From NCBI GenBank assembly GCA_008032935.1, contig CP032039.1:1426001-1490000 (forward strand): DNA of 64,000 bases. The letters run 5' to 3'. Every line of letters starts with the position of its first letter. Within the stretch, counting starts at the first letter, position 1. Shown piece by piece: positions 7,917 to 17,035 of this stretch. This DNA is from Helicobacter pylori (GTDB taxonomy: Bacteria; Campylobacterota; Campylobacteria; Campylobacterales; Helicobacteraceae). The translations under genes were made by a program, and so were the position numbers. Below the pieces are notes generated by a model. The model was not told the DNA's origin and searched no databases. It saw only the letters and a program-made list of their open reading frames with translations.

Positions 7917-9815
7917 ATGAAACCAACGAACGAACCTAAAAAACCTTTTTTTCAAAGTCCCATTATCCTTGCGGTTCTTGGAGGGATTTTACTCATTTTT
8001 TTTCTGCGCTCTTTCAATTCTGATGGCAGTTTTTCGGACAATTTCTTAGCTTCTAGCACTAAAAATGTGAGCTACCATGAGATCAAACAGCTCATCAGCA
8101 ATAATGAAGTGGAAAATGTGAGTATCGGTCAAACTTTGATCAAAGCCAGCCACAAAGAGGGCAACAATCGTGTGATTTATATCGCTAAACGAGTGCCTGA
8201 TCTAACCTTAGTGCCTTTGTTAGACGAGAAAAAAATCAATTATTCTGGTTTTAGCGAGTCTAACTTTTTTACGGACATGCTAGGGTGGCTCATGCCTATT
8301 TTAGTGATTTTAGGGCTATGGATGTTTATGGCAAACCGCATGCAAAAAAATATGGGTGGGGGTATTTTTGGCATGGGGAGCGCGAAAAAACTCATTAACG
8401 CTGAAAAACCTAATGTGCGTTTTAATGACATGGCGGGCAATGAAGAAGCCAAAGAAGAGGTGGTAGAAATCGTAGATTTCTTAAAATACCCCGAACGATA
8501 CGCTAATTTAGGGGCTAAAATCCCTAAAGGCGTGTTATTAGTAGGGCCTCCAGGAACCGGTAAAACCCTTTTAGCCAAAGCGGTAGCCGGCGAAGCGCAT
8601 GTGCCGTTTTTCTCTATGGGAGGGAGCAGTTTCATTGAAATGTTTGTGGGCTTAGGGGCAAGCAGGGTTAGGGATTTGTTTGAAACCGCTAAAAAACAAG
8701 CCCCTAGCATCATTTTTATTGATGAAATTGATGCCATAGGTAAAAGCCGAGCGGCTGGAGGCGTGGTGAGCGGGAACGATGAAAGAGAGCAAACCTTAAA
8801 CCAACTCTTAGCCGAAATGGATGGTTTTGGGAGCGAAAACGCGCCTGTGATTGTCTTAGCCGCAACGAACCGCCCCGAAATCTTAGATCCGGCGTTAATG
8901 CGTCCAGGGCGCTTTGACAGGCAGGTTTTAGTGGATAAGCCTGATTTTAATGGCAGGGTAGAAATCTTAAAAGTGCATATTAAAGGCGTGAAACTCGCTA
9001 ATGATGTGAATTTGCAAGAAGTCGCCAAACTCACCGCAGGGCTTGCAGGAGCGGATTTAGCGAATATCATCAATGAAGCCGCGCTTTTAGCAGGAAGAAA
9101 CAACCAAAAAGAAGTCAGGCAACAGCATTTAAAAGAAGCAGTTGAAAGAGGGATTGCGGGGTTAGAAAAGAAAAGCAGGCGCATCAGCCCCAAAGAAAAG
9201 AAAATCGTTGCCTACCATGAAAGCGGGCATGCCGTAATTTCTGAAATGACTAAAGGGAGCGCTAGGGTGAATAAAGTCTCTATCATTCCAAGGGGCATGG
9301 CGGCTTTAGGCTACACCCTTAACACGCCTGAAGAAAACAAATACTTGATGCAAAAACACGAACTCATCGCTGAAATTGATGTGCTTTTAGGCGGAAGAGC
9401 GGCTGAAGATGTTTTTTTGGAAGAAATTTCTACCGGTGCGAGCAACGATTTAGAAAGAGCGACTGATATTATTAAAGGCATGGTGAGTTACTACGGCATG
9501 AGCAGTGTCAGTGGGCTTATGGTGTTAGAAAAGCAACGGAACGCCTTTTTAGGAGGCGGTTATGGAAGCAGTAGGGAATTTAGCGAAAAGACTGCAGAAG
9601 AAATGGATTTTTTCATTAAAAATTTGCTAGAAGAGCGCTATGAGCATGTCAAACAAACCTTGAGCGACTATAGAGAAGCGATTGAAATCATGGTCAAAGA
9701 ATTGTTTGACAAAGAAGTCATTACAGGCGAGAGGGTGCGTGAAATCATCAGCGAATACGAGGCCGCCAATAATTTAGAAAGCCGTTTGATCCCTTTAGAA
9801 GAGCAAGCGAGTTAA
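7917..9815 (+). CDS. ftsH: ATP-dependent zinc metalloprotease FtsH
   Basis: Membrane-bound AAA protease for quality control of membrane and short-lived proteins; essential in H. pylori. Two membrane helices (about residues 14-30 and 117-138) flank a periplasmic loop. The AAA domain has Walker A GPPGTGKT, Walker B FIDEIDAIG and the SRH segment with RPGRFDRQ. The zinc site HESGH and the downstream third ligand region (TGASNDLERAT) form the protease domain. Length 632 aa is normal. Second enzyme of the cheY1 operon. Confidence 0.97.
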   Translation: MKPTNEPKKPFFQSPIILAVLGGILLIFFLRSFNSDGSFSDNFLASSTKNVSYHEIKQLISNNEVENVSIGQTLIKASHKEGNNRVIYIAKRVPDLTLVPLLDEKKINYSGFSESNFFTDMLGWLMPILVILGLWMFMANRMQKNMGGGIFGMGSAKKLINAEKPNVRFNDMAGNEEAKEEVVEIVDFLKYPERYANLGAKIPKGVLLVGPPGTGKTLLAKAVAGEAHVPFFSMGGSSFIEMFVGLGASRVRDLFETAKKQAPSIIFIDEIDAIGKSRAAGGVVSGNDEREQTLNQLLAEMDGFGSENAPVIVLAATNRPEILDPALMRPGRFDRQVLVDKPDFNGRVEILKVHIKGVKLANDVNLQEVAKLTAGLAGADLANIINEAALLAGRNNQKEVRQQHLKEAVERGIAGLEKKSRRISPKEKKIVAYHESGHAVISEMTKGSARVNKVSIIPRGMAALGYTLNTPEENKYLMQKHELIAEIDVLLGGRAAEDVFLEEISTGASNDLERATDIIKGMVSYYGMSSVSGLMVLEKQRNAFLGGGYGSSREFSEKTAEEMDFFIKNLLEERYEHVKQTLSDYREAIEIMVKELFDKEVITGERVREIISEYEAANNLESRLIPLEEQAS

Positions 9816-9817
9816 AA

Positions 9818-10072
9818 GTGCGGGCTTACAAACAGATTTTTGATAAGGGTTTAAAGCCTTATGATAAATATTCTGTTTGTTTAAAGCTTTTTTTTAGATT
9901 TTGTTTTCTAAAAACCCATGCTTATCAACAGCGTTATAAAGCGTTTGCTTTAACGCTCTTTTTTTGTGAGTTTTTTAGCGCTTGTAAGATTTTTATTCCC
10001 ATAATTGATTTTAAAATCGTTTTTATTCCTATTCTAAAAGCCAAGTTAAAAAGAATCTCTAATGCCTATTAA
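9818..10072 (+). CDS. Hypothetical protein between ftsH and pssA (84 aa)
   Basis: Open frame starting at a GTG right after the ftsH stop and overlapping the pssA start by 11 bases. The translation is rich in Phe, Lys and Cys (LKLFFRFCFLKTHAYQQRY) with no recognisable domain. It fills an otherwise empty 246-base interval, and its position matches the annotated HP1070. Composition is less protein-like than its neighbours, so it may be a spacer rather than a gene. Confidence 0.4.
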   Translation: MRAYKQIFDKGLKPYDKYSVCLKLFFRFCFLKTHAYQQRYKAFALTLFFCEFFSACKIFIPIIDFKIVFIPILKAKLKRISNAY

Positions 10073-10775
10073 CCCTCTCTATCTTTTCCCCAATCTTTTT
10101 ACCGCTAGCAGTATTTTTTTAGGCATGATGAGTATTTTTTACGCTTCTAGTTACCAATTTGTCATGGCATGTTGGTTAGTGGTAGCGAGCCTTATTTTAG
10201 ATGGGCTTGATGGGCGTGTCGCAAGACTTACCAACACCACCAGCAAGTTTGGTATTGAATTTGACTCCCTAGCTGATGTAGTCGCTTTTGGAGTAGCCCC
10301 AAGTCTTATTACTTACTTTTATGTGGGGTATAACTTTGGGCGCATAGGCATGGCGGTGAGCGCGTTGTTTGTGATTTTTGGAGCGATACGATTAGCGCGA
10401 TTCAATATCAGCACCAACACAAGCGACCCTTATTCTTTCATCGGTATTCCCATTCCTGCGGCGGCGGTATTGGTGGTGCTTTGTGTGTTATTGGATAATA
10501 AATACCATTTCTTAGAAGGCAATACCGAAAGGTTATTTTTAGGCTTTATTGTCTTATTGGGGGTGCTTATGGTGAGCAATATCCGCTACCCTAATTTTAA
10601 AAAAGTCAAATGGAATCTCAAGCTTTTCATCTTAGTGTTGATTTTTTTATCGTTAGTGTTTGTGCGCCCTTTAGAAGCTTTAAGCGTGTTTATGGGGCTG
10701 TATTTGATTTATGGCATCATTCGGTGGCTCTTTTTAATGGTAAAAATTATTTTTAATAAAAATAAAAGCGCATGA
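10062..10775 (+). CDS. pssA: Phosphatidylserine synthase (PssA)
   Basis: Condenses CDP-diacylglycerol with serine, the first step to phosphatidylethanolamine, at the inner membrane. The CDP-alcohol phosphatidyltransferase motif (DG-x2-AR-x8-G-x3-D-x3-D) is complete in DGRVARLTNTTSKFG followed by EFDSLAD, around residues 50-72. The rest is hydrophobic helices. 237 aa is right for the Gram-positive-like PssA type. It overlaps copA by 4 bases. Confidence 0.94.
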   Translation: MPINPLYLFPNLFTASSIFLGMMSIFYASSYQFVMACWLVVASLILDGLDGRVARLTNTTSKFGIEFDSLADVVAFGVAPSLITYFYVGYNFGRIGMAVSALFVIFGAIRLARFNISTNTSDPYSFIGIPIPAAAVLVVLCVLLDNKYHFLEGNTERLFLGFIVLLGVLMVSNIRYPNFKKVKWNLKLFILVLIFLSLVFVRPLEALSVFMGLYLIYGIIRWLFLMVKIIFNKNKSA

Positions 10776-12997
10776 AAGAATCTTTTTACATAGAGGGAAT
10801 GACTTGCACGGCGTGCTCTAGTGGGATTGAACGCTCTTTAGGGCGTAAGAGTTTTGTAAAAAAAATAGAAGTGAGCCTTTTAAATAAGAGCGCTAACATT
10901 GAATTTAACGAAAACGAAACCAATTTAGACGAAATTTTTAAACTCATTGAAAAACTGGGCTATAGCCCTAAAAAAACTCTAGCAGAAGAAAAAAAAGAAT
11001 TTTTTAGCCCTAATGTTAAATTAGCGTTGGCGGTTATTTTCACGCTTTTTGTGGTGTATCTTTCTATGGGGGCGATGCTTAGTCCTAGCCTTTTACCTGA
11101 AAGCTTGCTTACGATTAACAACCATAGTAATTTTTTAAACGCATGCTTACAGCTTATAGGCACGCTCATTGTCATGCATTGGGGGAGGGATTTTTACATT
11201 CAAGGGTTTAAAGCCTTATGGCACAGACAGCCCAACATGAGTAGCCTTATCGCCATAGGCACAAGCGCTGCCTTAATTTCAAGCTTGTGGCAATTGTATT
11301 TCGTTTATACAAGCCAGTGGTCTTATGGGCATTATTATTTTGAAAGCATGTGCGTGATTTTAATGTTTGTGATGGTGGGCAAACGCATTGAAAACGTTTC
11401 TAAAGACAAAGCTTTAGATGCTATGCAAGCCTTGATGAAAAACGCCCCAAAAACCGCCCTTAAAATGCAAAATAACCAACAGATTGAAGTTTTAGTGGAT
11501 AGCATTGTGGTGGGGGATATTTTGAAAGTCCTCCCTGGAAGTGCGATTGCAGTGGATGGCGAAATCATAGAGGGCGAAGGGGAATTAGATGAGAGCATGT
11601 TAAGCGGCGAAGCGTTGCCGGTTTATAAAAAAGTCGGCGATAAAGTCTTTTCAGGGACGCTCAATAGCCACACGAGTTTTTTAATGAAAGCCACGCAAAA
11701 TAACAAAAACAGCACCTTGTCTCAAATTATAGAAATGATCCATAACGCTCAAAGCTCAAAGGCAGAGATTTCTCGCTTAGCGGATAAGGTTTCAAGCGTG
11801 TTTGTGCCAAGCGTGATCGCTATCGCTGTTTTAGCGTTTGTGGTGTGGCTCATCATTGCGCCTAAGCCTGATTTTTGGTGGAATTTTGGGATCGCTTTAG
11901 AAGTGTTTGTATCGGTTTTAGTGATTTCTTGCCCTTGCGCCTTAGGATTGGCTACGCCTATGAGCATTTTAGTAGCGAACCAAAAAGCGAGTTCTTTAGG
12001 TTTATTTTTTAAAGACGCTAAAAGTTTAGAAAAAGCAAGGCTAGTTAATACGATCGTTTTTGATAAAACCGGCACGCTCACTAACGGCAAGCCTGTCGTT
12101 AAAAGCGTTCATTCTAAGATAGAATTATTAGAGTTATTGAGTTTAGCGGGCAGTATTGAAAAGAGCAGCGAACATGTCATTGCTAAAGGGATTGTAGAAT
12201 ACGCCAAAGAGCGTAACGCTCCCTTAAAAGAAATGAGCGGGGTTAAAGTGAAAACGGGTTTTGGCATTAGTGCTAAAACAGATTATCAGGGCGCTAAAGA
12301 GACCATTAAAGTAGGCAGTAGCGAATTTTTTAACCCTATTAACACGCTAGAAATTCAAGAAAACGGGATTTTAGTGTTTGTGGGTAGAGCGATCAGTGAA
12401 AAAGAAGACGAGCTTTTAGGGGCGTTTGTTTTAGAAGATTTGCCCAAAAAAGGCGTGAAAGAACATATCGCTCAAATCAAAAAATTAGGCATTAACACTT
12501 TTCTTTTAAGCGGGGATAATAAGGAGAATGTCCAAAAATGCGCGCTTGAATTAGGGATTGATGGCTATATCAGTAACGCTAAACCACAAGACAAGCTCAA
12601 CAAGATCAAAGAGCTTAAGGAAAAAGGGCAGATCGTTATGATGGTGGGCGATGGCTTGAATGACGCTCCTAGCCTTGCTATGAGCGATGTGGCGGTGGTG
12701 ATGGCTAAAGGGAGCGATGTGAGCGTGCAAGCAGCGGATATTGTGAGCTTTAATAACGACATTAAATCGGTTTATAGCGCGATCCGATTGAGCCAAGCGA
12801 CCATTAAAAATATCAAAGAAAATTTGTTTTGGGCTTTTTGTTATAATAGCGTGTTTATCCCTTTAGCTTGTGGGGTTCTTTATAAGGCTAATCTCATGTT
12901 AAGCCCGGCGATTGCGGGTTTAGCGATGAGCTTAAGCTCTGTGAGTGTGGTCTTAAACTCCCAAAGGCTAAGGAATTTTAAAATTAAGGATCATTGA
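10772..12997 (+). CDS. copA: Copper-exporting P1B-type ATPase CopA
   Basis: Pumps Cu(I) out of the cytosol. In order: an N-terminal metal-binding domain with GMTCTAC (residues 9-15), membrane helices, the actuator loop with SGEALPV, the CPC motif in SCPCALGLATP, the phosphorylation site DKTGTLTNG and the hinge GDGLNDAPSL. 741 residues is standard for a single-HMA CopA. It starts on an ATGA overlap with pssA and is followed without a gap by copP, its chaperone partner. Confidence 0.97.
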   Translation: MKESFYIEGMTCTACSSGIERSLGRKSFVKKIEVSLLNKSANIEFNENETNLDEIFKLIEKLGYSPKKTLAEEKKEFFSPNVKLALAVIFTLFVVYLSMGAMLSPSLLPESLLTINNHSNFLNACLQLIGTLIVMHWGRDFYIQGFKALWHRQPNMSSLIAIGTSAALISSLWQLYFVYTSQWSYGHYYFESMCVILMFVMVGKRIENVSKDKALDAMQALMKNAPKTALKMQNNQQIEVLVDSIVVGDILKVLPGSAIAVDGEIIEGEGELDESMLSGEALPVYKKVGDKVFSGTLNSHTSFLMKATQNNKNSTLSQIIEMIHNAQSSKAEISRLADKVSSVFVPSVIAIAVLAFVVWLIIAPKPDFWWNFGIALEVFVSVLVISCPCALGLATPMSILVANQKASSLGLFFKDAKSLEKARLVNTIVFDKTGTLTNGKPVVKSVHSKIELLELLSLAGSIEKSSEHVIAKGIVEYAKERNAPLKEMSGVKVKTGFGISAKTDYQGAKETIKVGSSEFFNPINTLEIQENGILVFVGRAISEKEDELLGAFVLEDLPKKGVKEHIAQIKKLGINTFLLSGDNKENVQKCALELGIDGYISNAKPQDKLNKIKELKEKGQIVMMVGDGLNDAPSLAMSDVAVVMAKGSDVSVQAADIVSFNNDIKSVYSAIRLSQATIKNIKENLFWAFCYNSVFIPLACGVLYKANLMLSPAIAGLAMSLSSVSVVLNSQRLRNFKIKDH

Positions 12998-13198
12998 ATG
13001 AAAGTTACTTTTCAAGTGCCAAGCATTACTTGCAGCCATTGCGTGGATAAAATTGAAAAATTTGTGGGCGAAATTGAAGGCGTGAGCTTTATTGATGCGA
13101 GCGTGGAAAAAAAGAGCGTGGTTGTAGAATTTGACGCTCCAGCGACACAGGATTTGATTAAGGAAGCCTTATTGGATGCGGGGCAAGAAGTAATATAG
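12998..13198 (+). CDS. copP: Copper chaperone CopP
   Basis: 66-residue heavy-metal-associated domain protein that passes Cu(I) to CopA. The metal site is ITCSHCVDK near residue 10; the rest follows the beta-alpha-beta-beta-alpha-beta pattern. It starts right after the copA stop. Its stop codon ends almost exactly where the IS606-like element begins, so the insertion has preserved the gene while separating it from whatever lay downstream. Confidence 0.95.
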   Translation: MKVTFQVPSITCSHCVDKIEKFVGEIEGVSFIDASVEKKSVVVEFDAPATQDLIKEALLDAGQEVI

Positions 13199-13208
13199 TG
13201 AAACCACC

Positions 13209-13224
13209 CCTTGCTAAAGCAAGG
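13209..13224. repeat. Terminal hairpin at the tnpB (right) end of the IS
   Basis: CCTTGC-TAAA-GCAAGG is a perfect 6-bp stem with a 4-base loop, ten bases inside the element edge. In the IS200/IS605 family such subterminal hairpins are bound by TnpA as single-stranded DNA, and the tnpB-end sequence also forms the 3' end of the omega RNA. Confidence 0.75.
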
Positions 13225-13254
13225 AGCTTCCTAACTAAAGCATTCTAATGGACA

Positions 13255-14583
13255 CTAACACGAAAGGCTTTGTTCTTTAAAGTCTGCATGGATATTTCCT
13301 ACCCCAAAAAGACTTAACCCTTTGCTTAAAATATTGTTCGCAGCGTTGATGTCTCTGTGTTCTCTATACCCGCATTCTAAACACCAATATTGCCTATGAT
13401 TTAATTTAAGCTTGTGGTTGATATTCCCACAACAATGGCAAGTTTTACTCGTATATTGTGGGGGAACTTTCACTAACAATTTGCCATTATGCTGTTGTTT
13501 GTAATCTAAAAAAGAAATGATTTGATAGAATGAAGCGTTTAAAATAGATTGATTAAGCCCACTCTTTTGTTTAACATTTTTGAGTTTAGCTCTTTTAGTC
13601 ATGTTTTTTACTTGCAAATCTTCAACTACTATCCATTCAAATTGCTTTGAAAGTTCGCTTGTGATTTTATGGTATCTGTCTGTTTTTTGATGACTAGACT
13701 TGTCAAAGGCTTGGTTTAATTTCTTTTGGGTTTTGTAAAAATTACCTCCTAATTGGGTTTTGTTTTGTTTAGACTTTAACACCATACGGCTTTGTTTTCT
13801 TTGCAATCTTTTAAATTTTTTAGAGTATTTTTTTAAAGAATACAATTTGGAATAAGTAGGGATGAGTCGTTTAGTATCCAACTCTTCATCTATTTCTATC
13901 CCTAGTAATTCTTTCATGTCTATTGGGTATTGCTTAAAGTCCGTTAGTTTTTTGTGATTATTCACCCCACAAGAACAAGCTATATCAAGGATATTCAAAT
14001 CTAGCCCCACACCATTTTTAGGGTTTTTGATGGGAGTAATGTCTTGTTCGTATTCCACGCTAAAGCTAACAAAATATTTTCTATGGTTGCAAGAGATACT
14101 AATTTGTTTCACTTTAAAATTAGGGGGGAAGTCTCTATGCATGCGCATGAGTAAAGGCATTTTCATCAGAGTGAATGTCTTGAAGCGCTCCTCATCGCTA
14201 TCCTTAATAGAGAAACCTTGATTGTTCCACGAAAAAGATTGTTTGGCGGATTTAGAGTTTTTGAATTGAGGAAAGCCCCTGTTTTTAACTTTAAAAGCAT
14301 CTTTTAAAGCCCTTTCAACATTCATGCGTGATTGTTGGGCTATCACACTACTAAAGCTTAACCCCCTAGCGTTCAAGTGGTGTTTAATCGCATGATCTAA
14401 CTCGCTTGATTTTTTCCACTTTCTTTCTTTGGGAGGTGAATCTTTGTTGGTTTCATATTGCTCTTGCAGTAAATTCAAGCCAATATTATAAGCTTGATTA
14501 TAGACAAAAAAGCAGTGTTGCAATTTATCCTGTTGTTCTTTAGTGGGATACAAGCGGAATTTAAAACCCTTATTGACTTTCAT
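13255..14583 (-). CDS. tnpB: TnpB RNA-guided nuclease of the IS606-like element
   Basis: 442-residue intact TnpB. The RuvC-like site is complete: D195 in GVGLDLN, E321 in IVVEDLQVKN and D411 in HRDINAANNI. A zinc ribbon with CxxC pairs at 382/385 and 401/404 lies between the second and third acid. The N-terminus carries the usual FKFRLYPTKEQ. TnpB proteins are RNA-guided DNA nucleases that help the element persist at its donor site; that is family knowledge. The guide RNA would come from the tnpB 3' end and right terminus. Confidence 0.95.
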   Translation of the reverse strand: MKVNKGFKFRLYPTKEQQDKLQHCFFVYNQAYNIGLNLLQEQYETNKDSPPKERKWKKSSELDHAIKHHLNARGLSFSSVIAQQSRMNVERALKDAFKVKNRGFPQFKNSKSAKQSFSWNNQGFSIKDSDEERFKTFTLMKMPLLMRMHRDFPPNFKVKQISISCNHRKYFVSFSVEYEQDITPIKNPKNGVGLDLNILDIACSCGVNNHKKLTDFKQYPIDMKELLGIEIDEELDTKRLIPTYSKLYSLKKYSKKFKRLQRKQSRMVLKSKQNKTQLGGNFYKTQKKLNQAFDKSSHQKTDRYHKITSELSKQFEWIVVEDLQVKNMTKRAKLKNVKQKSGLNQSILNASFYQIISFLDYKQQHNGKLLVKVPPQYTSKTCHCCGNINHKLKLNHRQYWCLECGYREHRDINAANNILSKGLSLFGVGNIHADFKEQSLSC

Positions 14584-14619
14584 AGAAGTATTTTAACCTC
14601 TTTTAGTTAAAATAAGTCT

Positions 14620-15036
14620 ATGAAAAAAATTGATGATATGAGACACGGAAGGCATTGTGTTTTTTTAATACACGCGCATTTGGTATTTGTTACTAAATAC
14701 CGGCGTAAAGCGTTCAACAAGGAAGTGATAGATTTTTTAGGATCGGTGTTTGCCAAAGTGTGTAAGGACTTTGAGAGCGAGTTGGTAGAATTTGATGGGG
14801 AGAGCGATCATGTGCATTTGCTTATCAACTACCCACCCAAAGTGAGCGTGAGTAAGTTAGTCAATTCTTTAAAGGGCGTTAGCAGTCGTTTGACTAGAAA
14901 ACACCATTTCAAAAGCGTTGAAGCTAGTTTGTGGGGGAAGCATTTGTGGTCGCCTAGTTATTTCGCTGGGAGTTGTGGGGGTGCGCCTTTAGAGATGATT
15001 AAGCAATACATACAAGAACAAGAAACACCGCATTAA
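14620..15036 (+). CDS. tnpA: TnpA Y1 (HUH) transposase of the IS606-like element
   Basis: Single-strand transposase, 138 aa. The HUH motif is DHVHLLINY (His64, His66) and the catalytic tyrosine is Y130 in MIKQYIQ. The N-terminal HLVFVTKYRRKAF is diagnostic of the IS200/IS605 transposases. It is intact, so the element may be mobile. It is divergent from tnpB with 36 bases between start codons, which must hold both promoters. Confidence 0.95.
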   Translation: MKKIDDMRHGRHCVFLIHAHLVFVTKYRRKAFNKEVIDFLGSVFAKVCKDFESELVEFDGESDHVHLLINYPPKVSVSKLVNSLKGVSSRLTRKHHFKSVEASLWGKHLWSPSYFAGSCGGAPLEMIKQYIQEQETPH

Positions 15037-15103
15037 CTAGCTAACTTTGATTTTTATAGAATGCGCTAAAAAGCGAATGGATCCAAGTGAAACGATATTC
15101 AAA

Positions 15104-15148
15104 TAGCCTAACGGCTAAGCACTTACATCTCCGCCCTAAAGGACGGAG
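15104..15148. repeat. Hairpins at the tnpA (left) end of the IS
   Basis: Two hairpins lie downstream of tnpA: TAGCC-TAAC-GGCTA (15104-15117) and CTCCGCCC-TAAA-GGACGGAG (15129-15148, one mismatch), the latter followed by a T run. The second is probably the TnpA recognition hairpin and may also terminate tnpA transcription. Confidence 0.7.
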
Positions 15149-15231
15149 TTTTTCGTGCTAGTGGGATAAATGGCTTTTGAATGATGAGCGAATAAGTTCA
15201 CAGATTTTAACAAACAACATGCATAGCTCCA

Positions 15232-15499
15232 TCATTTCATGTTGCCAATAGGGCATAAGCCCCTTATGTATTCAATAGGGACACGAATATGGGGGTTACC
15301 ATCTTTTAAGTCATTGTCTAATCGCTGTGTTAGGCTATCCATGCCCTTTTGGATTATCTCATGCATTCTTTCTAAAACACAATATCCCCTTGCTAAAAAA
15401 AGAACAAGATGAACGCATGATGCGAAGTCTGTTGCTTATTTTACATAGCCTATTCGTTAAGTTAGGTAATGATAAATAAAGATTTCTAATGTCTGGCAT
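15232..15499 (-). pseudogene. Small hypothetical gene with a frameshift in a T tract
   Basis: A start at 15499 has a good AAAGGA ribosome binding site five bases upstream. Its frame reads MPDIRNLYLSLPN onwards until a T7 run (15395-15401 on the plus strand as A7). After that run the coding-like sequence (CVLERMHEIIQKG, then a 44-residue open frame to 15232) continues in another frame. Removing one T gives an uninterrupted 88-residue protein. I recognise no family. It lies between the IS element and csd4, where 26695 carries a small hypothetical gene (HP1074). Confidence 0.5.
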
Positions 15500-15583
15500 C
15501 ACTATCCTTTATTGGCGGTTGTCATGTTATGTCATGCGTTGCCTTAAAACGCTATGAGATCTTTTGGTAAGGTTTATCCATCC

Positions 15584-16900
15584 CTACACAAATTTCACTA
15601 GGATCATCCCGCTAAACGCATCATTTTTGTAAAATTCTATGCGATAGATCCTTTCTTGCTTGTCCAATGAAAAGCGTTTTTGAAAATCTTTAAATCTAAT
15701 CGTATAACCCGCTTCATTAGGTTTATTTTCATTAGAAACGCTAAAGCCAATCACATTCGCGCGGATATTGTCCATAGCATGGATATAAAAACTCTCTTTC
15801 ACTTCAACCACGCTCCCTATTTTAACCATTTGATCCTTATTGTCAATTTGCATTTTCACTTCTTCTAAAGAAGGATCAAACTCTATATAAAAGGGCGATA
15901 GTCGTGTCATGAGCTTGTTGCCGTATTTTAAAAACACTTCTTGTTTATTTTTGACTAGCCCCACAATGTAAGCGTTGCTCTCTATGGGGATTTGCGGGAT
16001 TTTAGTGTTGTGGGGCAAAGGGAAATGATTGAGTTTAGGGCGTAAGTTAAAAAGGGGCATTTTAGGCAGAGAGCTAATTTTTGCCCACAAGCTTTTATCG
16101 TTGATTAGGGCATGCACGCTATTAGGGTTAAGCTCAAAATCGCGCTTAAAAGGGATATTGAGCTGATTGAGTAAGCCCTCAATGGCTTGCAAATGGTAAA
16201 ACACCCTTGATGCTAAAGGGAGTTCTTTGCTGGCTTCATTGGCAAAAGCGCTCTTTTTTTGATTGATCGCATAAAAAGTTAGGGCTTTTTGCATTTCTGT
16301 ATCGCCTTGCGCGGTGCGCGTGTTTTTTAAATGATACTTCTCAATGGGGTGCAATAAATGGGCGTTGATGCTCTCAATCGTATTGTTGGCAAAAGAAAGC
16401 AAGTTAGGGAATTTCGCCCCCTTAACTTCATCTTGATCAATGATAAAGCAATTCCCCCAGCGCTTAGGATTGAGCGTCGCATCAATATAAACAGGGCGGT
16501 AATACCCACCGCCATCATGCAAATGCAAGACAGCGTCTATATTGGGTTTTGCAATCAAGGATTTGATTTCCTGGATAGTGGGGTATTCAGGGTCATTCTT
16601 GTCTAAAGCGGCAAATTTGCGGTTCATATCCCCATACAAGCCCCTATGATTTCTTAACATGGAAGGCTTATTCAATACCGGAACCACTTCAACCAAGCCT
16701 TTTAAAACGCTATAATGCATTAAAAACAAATTAGTCGCATTAAACCCTCCAGGCTCATCGCCTTGAATCCCTGCTAAAAGCAACAAATGGGGGGCTTTGT
16801 CTCTGTCTTCTACATTTGTAGGGGCTTTTTCTATCGTTTCTATCGCGTTCAAAAACACCCAAGAATACAAGCCCCACACCAAAAGCCATATTTTTTTCAT
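15584..16900 (-). CDS. csd4: Periplasmic DL-carboxypeptidase Csd4 (cell shape)
   Basis: Trims uncrosslinked murein tripeptides to dipeptides, a step needed for helical cell shape. Residues 1-19 are a signal peptide. The M14-like zinc site is visible as Q46, E49 (AGIQGDEPGG) and H128 (VLHLHDGGG); a Gln in place of the usual first His is characteristic of Csd4. C-terminal domains follow, for a total of 438 aa. It is transcribed away from HP1076. Assignment rests on these residue positions agreeing with the published enzyme. Confidence 0.92.
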   Translation of the reverse strand: MKKIWLLVWGLYSWVFLNAIETIEKAPTNVEDRDKAPHLLLLAGIQGDEPGGFNATNLFLMHYSVLKGLVEVVPVLNKPSMLRNHRGLYGDMNRKFAALDKNDPEYPTIQEIKSLIAKPNIDAVLHLHDGGGYYRPVYIDATLNPKRWGNCFIIDQDEVKGAKFPNLLSFANNTIESINAHLLHPIEKYHLKNTRTAQGDTEMQKALTFYAINQKKSAFANEASKELPLASRVFYHLQAIEGLLNQLNIPFKRDFELNPNSVHALINDKSLWAKISSLPKMPLFNLRPKLNHFPLPHNTKIPQIPIESNAYIVGLVKNKQEVFLKYGNKLMTRLSPFYIEFDPSLEEVKMQIDNKDQMVKIGSVVEVKESFYIHAMDNIRANVIGFSVSNENKPNEAGYTIRFKDFQKRFSLDKQERIYRIEFYKNDAFSGMILVKFV

Positions 16901-16987
16901 CCAATCTCTCTACTATTTGAAACTAAAAGATCGCTAATTATACCTAAAAACCTTTTTAAGGGTGTTTTTTAAAGTTTCCATAAAAAA

Positions 16988-17001
16988 GGAACGAAAAATG
17001 C
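16988..17001 (+). promoter_or_regulatory. Sigma-54 (RpoN) promoter of the FliS co-chaperone gene
   Basis: GG at 16988-16989 and GC at 17000-17001 are separated by exactly ten bases within GGAACGAAAAATGCTT, the -24/-12 spacing of RpoN promoters. A start near 17013 is predicted, leaving a short leader with AAAAGG before the ATG. HP1076 is a known member of the H. pylori RpoN flagellar regulon, which agrees. Confidence 0.75.
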
Positions 17002-17035
17002 TTGTGAATGATCAATTCTATTTAAAAGGTTTTTT

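Larger units (their letters stand above)
13199..15165 (-). mobile_element. IS606-like element (IS200/IS605 family)
   Basis: About 1.97 kb element with divergent tnpA (plus strand) and tnpB (minus strand). Both termini carry small imperfect hairpins with a TAAA loop (13209-13224 and 15129-15148). The tnpA-side flank reads TTTAT (15166-15170 on the minus strand), which is the insertion target recalled for IS606, as opposed to TTTAA for IS605. No target duplication or inverted repeats are seen, as expected. The tnpB-side edge is placed just after the copP stop and is uncertain by several bases. Confidence 0.85.

Noticed and set aside
8240-9193. 317-codon open frame antisense to ftsH
   Set aside because: It mirrors the codon pattern of a highly conserved gene, has low-complexity composition (Ser, Lys, Leu, Pro) and no ribosome binding site or family features.
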